33,651 bases of DNA. It comes from a virus. A program made the position numbers and the translations under genes. Below are positions 24,601-30,900 of the stretch, piece by piece (within the stretch, counting starts at the first letter, position 1; each line of letters opens with the position of its first letter). Where the stretch lies: the IMG/VR virus record IMGVR_UViG_3300021594_000191, positions 1-33,651 of that record; one strand, written 5' to 3'. Below the pieces are notes generated by a model that did not search any database, had not been told where the DNA came from, and saw only the letters and a list, made by a program, of their open reading frames with translations.

Positions 24601-27600
24601 GTAAATTAAAAAGAATTTATCACATTGCGGATATACACATTCGTAACATCAAAAGGCATAAGGAATTTAGAGAAGTTTTCTATGCTATGTTTGATGAAAT
24701 TAAAAAAAGAGGAACTGAAGATTCTATTATTTATTTAGCTGGAGATATAGCTCATGCTAAATTGGAAATGAGTCCTGAATTGGTGAAAGAAATTAGTTGG
24801 TTATTAACTGAATGTTCTAATACTTGTACAACTATTATGATTGCTGGAAACCACGATTGTAATATGAACAATGCAGATAGATTGGATGTACTAACACCAA
24901 TTGTAGATGCATTAAAGTTACCTAATTTACATTACCTAAGAGATACATCAGTTTTTTCATATCAGCAATGTGAGTTTGGGGTATTTTCTATATTTGATAA
25001 TCAAGCTAATTGGCCTAAAGCAGAAGATTTAAATGCAGAAATTAAAATTGCACTATTTCATGGACCTGTTGATAACTCTACAACCGATGTAGGTTATGTA
25101 GTTAGTAGTAGACACTTTACAACTGATATATTTGATGGATACCATTTAGCATTATTGGGTGATATTCATAAAAGACAAGAGATGATTTCACCAAAAGGAT
25201 GTAAGGTGGTATATGCCGGTTCTTTGGTACAACAAAACTTCGGTGAAACCTTAGATAAGCACGGATTCTTAGCTTGGGATTTGGATACAATGACTTACGA
25301 AGAAATTGATATACCAAACGATTATGGTTATTATACTTTAGATGTTGATGGTGGTATTGTACCGGATGTAACTGATATGCCTAAGTATCCTCGTTTAAGA
25401 GTAAGGGTAACTAATACGGATACTGCAGATACTAAAAGAATGATGGCTGATATTACGGCAAAGTATGGTGTAGAGGATTTTACTATAATCCGTACCGATT
25501 CATTCCAAAAGAAAAAGACAGGTGATAGAGAAGCAAGGTTGGAAGTTGATACTGTGGCTGATATAAACCATCAAAACTCTTTAATAGGGGAGTATATTGA
25601 ACGTATGATGCCATTTGTGACAAAAGAGGACTTGGAAGGTATAGAGAAAATCAATAGAGATATTAATAGTAGAATAACTGCGGACGATACCCAAAGAAAC
25701 ATAAGCTGGAAGCCGGTAAAGTTTGAATTCTCTAATATGTTCAGTTATGGTGAGAACAACGTAATCAATTTTGACAAAGTAAACGGACTGATGGGTTTAT
25801 TCGCACCAAACGCACAAGGTAAATCATCCCTATTTGATGCAATCTCATTTTGCTTGTTTGACAAATGTAGCAGAGCATATAAGGCAGCTGCAATAATGAA
25901 CAATCGTAAATCAGATTTCCATTGTCAATTGGACTTTACTATTGATGGAGTACAATACCATATCCGTAGAGAAGGTAGAACGATTAATAAGGGAAAGAAT
26001 GTAAAGGTGGATGTGGACTTTTGGAAAGATGGTGATAGTGGAAAGGAATCACTAAACGGAACGGAACGTAGAGATACAAACCAAGTAATTGAAGGGTATG
26101 TAGGCCGCTATGAGGATTTCGTAATGACTGCTCTATCACTACAAGCTAACAACGCCCTATTCATTGATAAATCACAATCGGAGAGAAAGGACTTGATGGC
26201 TCAGTTTATGGGACTTGACATTTTTGATAAGCTGTATGAAACGGCTACAAATGATATTAAGGATGTGAACGCTCTTATCAGAAATTTCAAACGTACTGAT
26301 TTTACGACTGAATTAGCCCAAAAGGAAACCGACTTGAATGAGAAGAAGGTTGAGTATGGTGAGTTGGATTCTGAAAAAACTGAATTAGAAAAAAGAAAAG
26401 GTGAGTTGGAAGAAAGAATAGTAGAATTATCTCAACTAATAGTTCCAATTCAAGGTAATTTAGATATTGATGAATTAAATCGTAAACTTAAAAAGATTGA
26501 AGGTGAATTAACAATTTGGGGAGATACTAAGTTTGATAAAGTACAAAAGCTAACCGAAGCAAAAGAGATGGTTAGAGAAGCTAAAGAAATGGTTGATTCT
26601 AAAGCTACTATAAACGAAATTGGTATAGAAGTTGCATATTCAAATTATCAAAAAGAACAAAAGAATTTAATTGAAGCAGAAAAAGTTTATTCAACAGTAA
26701 AATCACAATTAAATTCTGCGGAAGAAAAGATTAACCATTTGAATAAACATGAATATGACCCAAATTGTAAATTTTGTTGTGATAATGAGTTTGTTAAAGA
26801 TGCAATGCGAGCAAAAGAAGCATTGCCTGAATTACAAAGGTTTGTTCAAAACGCAACTATACAATGTACGGGTATCCAACAAACTTTGGATTCTTGGGAA
26901 GGTGTAGAAGAACAATTCAATCAATGGAAAGAGTGGACAGATGAACATAAGAGATTAATTACTATTAGAGAAAGATTAGAAGGTGATATAAGAACGGCAG
27001 ATTCTAAAATTGAATTATTACAAACTCAAACGGAAAGTGTAAACGCTGATATTCAAAGATACAACGATAACGAAGAAACAATCACTAAGAATCAGGCATT
27101 AGATGTTCAAATCCAAAATGTCCGTAGAGAGAAGCAAGGTGTAGAAAAGCAAATATCGGATGTAAATAAACTTATGTTGAAATTGATGTCAGATGTAGGA
27201 GCAACTAAAACCTATATTGATAATATGAAAGCTAAGATGGAAGAAGTAAAAGAATTGGAAACTAAAAACCAATTATATACATTCTACTTAGATGCAGTTA
27301 AGAAAGATGGAGTACCTTACGAACTAATATCCAAAGCACTTCCAGCAATTGAAAACGAAGTGAATAATATATTAGGACAAGTAGTAGATTTCTCAATCTC
27401 AATGGATACTGATGGAAAGAACATTAACGCTAAAATCGTTTACGAAGACCAGGAATGGGCTTTAGAGATGTGTAGTGGTATGGAGAAGTTCATTAGTGGA
27501 TTAGCGATTAGAGTGGCTCTAATTAACATATGCAACCTACCTAGACCTAACTTCTTAGTAATAGATGAAGGGTTTGGTACATTGGATGCGGATAACCTAT

Positions 27601-27743
27601 CTTCATTGTTTATGATGATGCAATATCTTAAAACCCAATTTGATTTCATTTGGGTAATTTCTCACTTAGAACAAATGAGAGATATTGTAGATGGGCTTAT
27701 TGAAATTAAAAAGATAGACGGTTTCTCTAAAATTAAGTTCTAG
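24597..27743 (+). CDS. Single-chain SbcD-SbcC (gp47-gp46-type) recombination nuclease
   Basis: 1048 residues, with nuclease and ATPase in one chain. In T4 these are separate proteins (gp47 ~340 aa, gp46 ~560 aa). Residues ~5-300 are the calcineurin-like phosphoesterase: ADIHIR (11-16), AGDI with D50, GNHD (84-87), FHG and LGDIHKRQ. Residues ~370-560 hold the ATPase N-lobe with the Walker A-type APNAQGKSS (403-411). Coiled-coil arms follow, with the zinc-hook C724-K-F-C727, then the returning arm. The C-lobe has the signature CSGMEKF (959-965) and Walker B FLVIDE with D990-E991. It resects DNA ends and supports recombination-dependent replication. There is no stop or frameshift between the halves. 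Confidence 0.93.
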   Translation: MSKLKRIYHIADIHIRNIKRHKEFREVFYAMFDEIKKRGTEDSIIYLAGDIAHAKLEMSPELVKEISWLLTECSNTCTTIMIAGNHDCNMNNADRLDVLTPIVDALKLPNLHYLRDTSVFSYQQCEFGVFSIFDNQANWPKAEDLNAEIKIALFHGPVDNSTTDVGYVVSSRHFTTDIFDGYHLALLGDIHKRQEMISPKGCKVVYAGSLVQQNFGETLDKHGFLAWDLDTMTYEEIDIPNDYGYYTLDVDGGIVPDVTDMPKYPRLRVRVTNTDTADTKRMMADITAKYGVEDFTIIRTDSFQKKKTGDREARLEVDTVADINHQNSLIGEYIERMMPFVTKEDLEGIEKINRDINSRITADDTQRNISWKPVKFEFSNMFSYGENNVINFDKVNGLMGLFAPNAQGKSSLFDAISFCLFDKCSRAYKAAAIMNNRKSDFHCQLDFTIDGVQYHIRREGRTINKGKNVKVDVDFWKDGDSGKESLNGTERRDTNQVIEGYVGRYEDFVMTALSLQANNALFIDKSQSERKDLMAQFMGLDIFDKLYETATNDIKDVNALIRNFKRTDFTTELAQKETDLNEKKVEYGELDSEKTELEKRKGELEERIVELSQLIVPIQGNLDIDELNRKLKKIEGELTIWGDTKFDKVQKLTEAKEMVREAKEMVDSKATINEIGIEVAYSNYQKEQKNLIEAEKVYSTVKSQLNSAEEKINHLNKHEYDPNCKFCCDNEFVKDAMRAKEALPELQRFVQNATIQCTGIQQTLDSWEGVEEQFNQWKEWTDEHKRLITIRERLEGDIRTADSKIELLQTQTESVNADIQRYNDNEETITKNQALDVQIQNVRREKQGVEKQISDVNKLMLKLMSDVGATKTYIDNMKAKMEEVKELETKNQLYTFYLDAVKKDGVPYELISKALPAIENEVNNILGQVVDFSISMDTDGKNINAKIVYEDQEWALEMCSGMEKFISGLAIRVALINICNLPRPNFLVIDEGFGTLDADNLSSLFMMMQYLKTQFDFIWVISHLEQMRDIVDGLIEIKKIDGFSKIKF

Positions 27744-27909
27744 AATTAACTGGTAATATATTTTTGGGTAGAGGTTTCTTTGAAGCTTCTACCTTTTCTT
27801 TTATAAGGGTTTCTACTAACCCATTTATTTTATATCCCTTCTCTTTACAAAATTCCTTTAATAAATGATGTATTTCAGCATCAATTTGTATCATTGCGTA
27901 TTTTTTCAT
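27733..27909 (-). CDS. Ribbon-helix-helix (CopG/Arc-like) small regulator
   Basis: 58 residues on the minus strand, start ATG at 27907-27909 and stop at 27733. N-terminal MKKYAMIQIDAEIHHLLKEF, then CKEKGYKI and NGLVETLIKEKV, reproduces the ribbon-helix-helix order: a beta strand with alternating residues (~4-10), helix A (~11-24), a Gly turn and helix B (~28-41). A Pro/Lys-rich tail follows. RHH proteins dimerise and bind operators through the paired strands. It overlaps the 3' end of the nuclease gene by 11 bp and is the only minus-strand gene I can support here. Just upstream lies a perfect 7-bp inverted repeat (27951-27967), a possible operator. It probably represses its own gene and/or the neighbouring late gene, by inference. 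Confidence 0.65.
   Translation of the reverse strand: MKKYAMIQIDAEIHHLLKEFCKEKGYKINGLVETLIKEKVEASKKPLPKNILPVNSRT
27766..27802 (+). terminator. Hairpin terminator of the replication island, inside the opposing RHH gene
   Basis: The plus strand from 27767 to 27793 can fold into a 12-bp stem with two G-T wobbles and a TTT loop, then TTTTCTTTT follows. It starts 24 nt after the stop of the nuclease gene and would stop its transcript. It lies within the C-terminal codons of the minus-strand RHH gene. Confidence 0.7.
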
Positions 27910-27950
27910 ATAGTTCTTTAGTTTTCTTTAGAATTCTTTAATAATTATAA

Positions 27951-27967
27951 ACATAAAAAATTTATGT
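27951..27967. repeat. Perfect inverted repeat between the RHH gene and the giant fibre gene
   Basis: ACATAAA and TTTATGT flank a 3-nt AAA spacer, giving perfect 7-bp arms. It lies 42 nt upstream of the RHH start codon and 3 nt before the late-type motif of the fibre gene. This fits an operator controlling both directions. There is no GC-rich stem, so a terminator is unlikely. Confidence 0.5.
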
Positions 27968-27970
27968 AAA

Positions 27971-27978
27971 TATTTATC
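27971..27978 (+). promoter_or_regulatory. TATTTATC late-promoter-like motif of the giant fibre gene
   Basis: GTAAATATTTATCTTAG with 20 nt to the ATG at 27999. It has one base different from TATTTATA at the last position, but the flanks match the other copies. It abuts the inverted repeat at 27951-27967, so a repressor bound there could block it. Confidence 0.5.
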
Positions 27979-27998
27979 TTAGAATAATAAAAAGACAA

Positions 27999-30900
27999 AT
28001 GGCAGTAATAAAAAAATACGCAGACGTATTAACACAAAATTTAACTTTATTTCAAACTTATATAACCGATACGGCTAGAAATTCTCAGTATTTTAAAATT
28101 ACAGAATTTAAAGATACGTTTACTGGTGGTAAGAATGGATTTCTTATTGAAGGTTCTGAGCATTTAAAAGAATCTACTGAAATTAAAATTCAAATTTTGG
28201 ATGTAAATGGTAACCCTATTTACTACGAACCTGGTAATGGTGTGCCTGAATATTATGAAGGTACATCTAAATTAGTTGCCGTTTATGTTTATGAAGATAC
28301 TCCAATTGGTAGCGCAAAGATTACAATATTAGGTGAATTAAAAACATATGTTGATGAAAATGGTATAGTACAACAAGTACCAGAAGAATGGCAAAATGTT
28401 TACAATTTAAAATGGGAAAGAACATTTCAAGTTAATAGATTACTTTCAAATGAAGATAAAGTAAGATTTTATAGAAGACCTAATGTTTTTATTAACGAAA
28501 TTGTTAAACCAATATTTTCAAATATTGTAACTACTGTAACTCAAAAAGGTCGTGTTGATGGTTTTCCGCAAGTACCCGGTGAAGGTGAAAAACTTACGGA
28601 TTATTCACTACCTGCAAACTATCTTATTCAAATAAATGATGGTGGTGCTTGGACCGGTTCAATTGCTGGAACTACTATTGAATTTACTGATTTAGGATTT
28701 AATTCTGTTGTAGATGATGTAATTAGTAAAACCGATTTAACATTACAAACACCATATTCAGTTAATGGATTGGTACAATCATTTGTAAACCAAAGATACA
28801 CCGCATCTTTTAATTATGTAGAAGGAGTTGATAATTTAAAAACAGCATTAACTGGTTCTTTTGCTAAAATTAATATTAGTGATTTAGAAACTTTTGTTGG
28901 TGATGTTGCTAGAGTTAAAATTTATAGAAGGTCTCAATCTGATTTAGCTGATTATCAATTTATTCAAGAAATACAATTAGAATCTAATGAAATATTAAAA
29001 GATTTAGAATCAACTATAAAGAATGAAGAATACTATGGTATATTTGACCAATTTAATTTTAAAAACTATTGGATAACTTCTTCAAATGATTTAACAACAC
29101 AATTTAATCAAAATTTTTTATATAATTCCGTTAAGTTGGATGGTAATGCAGTAAATGCAAATTATTTTTATACATCCAAATCATTGGACATAAATGAAGG
29201 TGTGGAATACACATTAACATTCAATACTAGATTGCAGCAAAATATTTCACCTGCAAATTATATTAAATTTTTTATAAGTGGTTCTAGAACATCAAATAAT
29301 GTTACTACTGCAGTATCTCAAACCATATTGACAGTAACATCTGATAATAGTATTCTTCAAAAATCTCAAATAACATCTAATTTCCAATCTGAGCAAATTG
29401 ATAATGCTAAATTATATGTTGAGGTAAGGGGAACTGGTTGGTATATTTCTGATTTAAGTTTAAGAGCATCTCAAGAAAGTTCATTTTCACCAAATGAAAT
29501 ATCTTTTATTCAACCAATCCCAAGAACATTACCTAGAGAAACCTTTGATTTTAGATTTCAATTTTACGATATAAATAATAACTATATTCCTGTTATTGTT
29601 GAAGAAAGTAAAACTTTTGATGGTGGTAATTTAAATGTAATTAATAAAAGTTTAGAATTAATCCCATCATCTTTATATTTTCAATTCGATTCTGGATCTG
29701 GATTCGGAAATCCGGTACCACCAACAACAATATTCATTGATATTGTAAAAAGTTATTTGACTGGCTCAGTAAACTTTACATCTCGTTCATTCGATTTTTA
29801 TAACAATGAACTTTCACAATCACAATATACACCCGGTCAATTTCCTGGTCTATTATTAGATAGAAATTTAGATACGGCAAGATTAACAGTTGAAAACTTT
29901 ACGGGTTCTAGAGAAGATATTCCGGTTCAATTTATAGAATTTACAGGAGAATGTGAAGGAGTTACAGATACCATTGTAATTACAAGAGTTGTTGATGGTA
30001 AGGGTGGTGTAAACTATGAAATTAGACCTTATAGAGGTACTACAATTAGAAACAATGACCCATCTGGTTCATTAGAAGTTCAAGCTATCCGTATTGATGG
30101 TATAAATGAAATAAATTTAAGAGCAGGATTACCAGCTGGCCGTTCATTAGTTCAAATGCACGTTTTATCTGGCTCACAATATCTTTTATTAAGTGAGGCA
30201 TCTGCTAGTGGATTTTTAAAAGGAGTTTCACCTGGTTTAAGTGGTTCTAAAGAACTTAACTATAATGCTATATTCAATAGAGATTCTATTGATGGACAAA
30301 GAACAATCTATTTAATAGGTTCTGGTTCTCAGAATTATTCATCATCAATATTCACAACACTAACTCTTACCGATTTATTAGATGGATTGGATGCTGGTGT
30401 TTTTGTTTATGATAACGATACGTTTACAATTAATCCAAGATTAGCATCAACGTTCACACCACCATCAGCATCGGCAACTGCATCTTTTTATAGAAGGGGT
30501 ACTAATTTATATCCAATATCAGCATCGGTATTTGTATATCCATCGATGTCTATTAATAATGATTTTGTTCCTGAATATTGGTTATATTATTATACATCGA
30601 GTGTTAATGCTGATATAAGTGTTGTAGCAACTGATGATAATAATTTTATTGTTCCATCTTTACCATTGGGTTCTTATGTACGTTCACCTTTATCACAAAG
30701 TAAAACACTTACTATTACTGCAACTTATTTAGAACCATACTCATCGGAATCGGTTAATGTAAGTAAAGTATTTTCTATTGTTCCAGAAGGTAAACCTGGA
30801 GATGAAACAATTATTTATGAAGTAACACCATCTGTTGTAAATTTAAATGCAAATTCAAGAGGCGCAGTACAAAGTTACTCTGCCTCAATAACTGATATAA

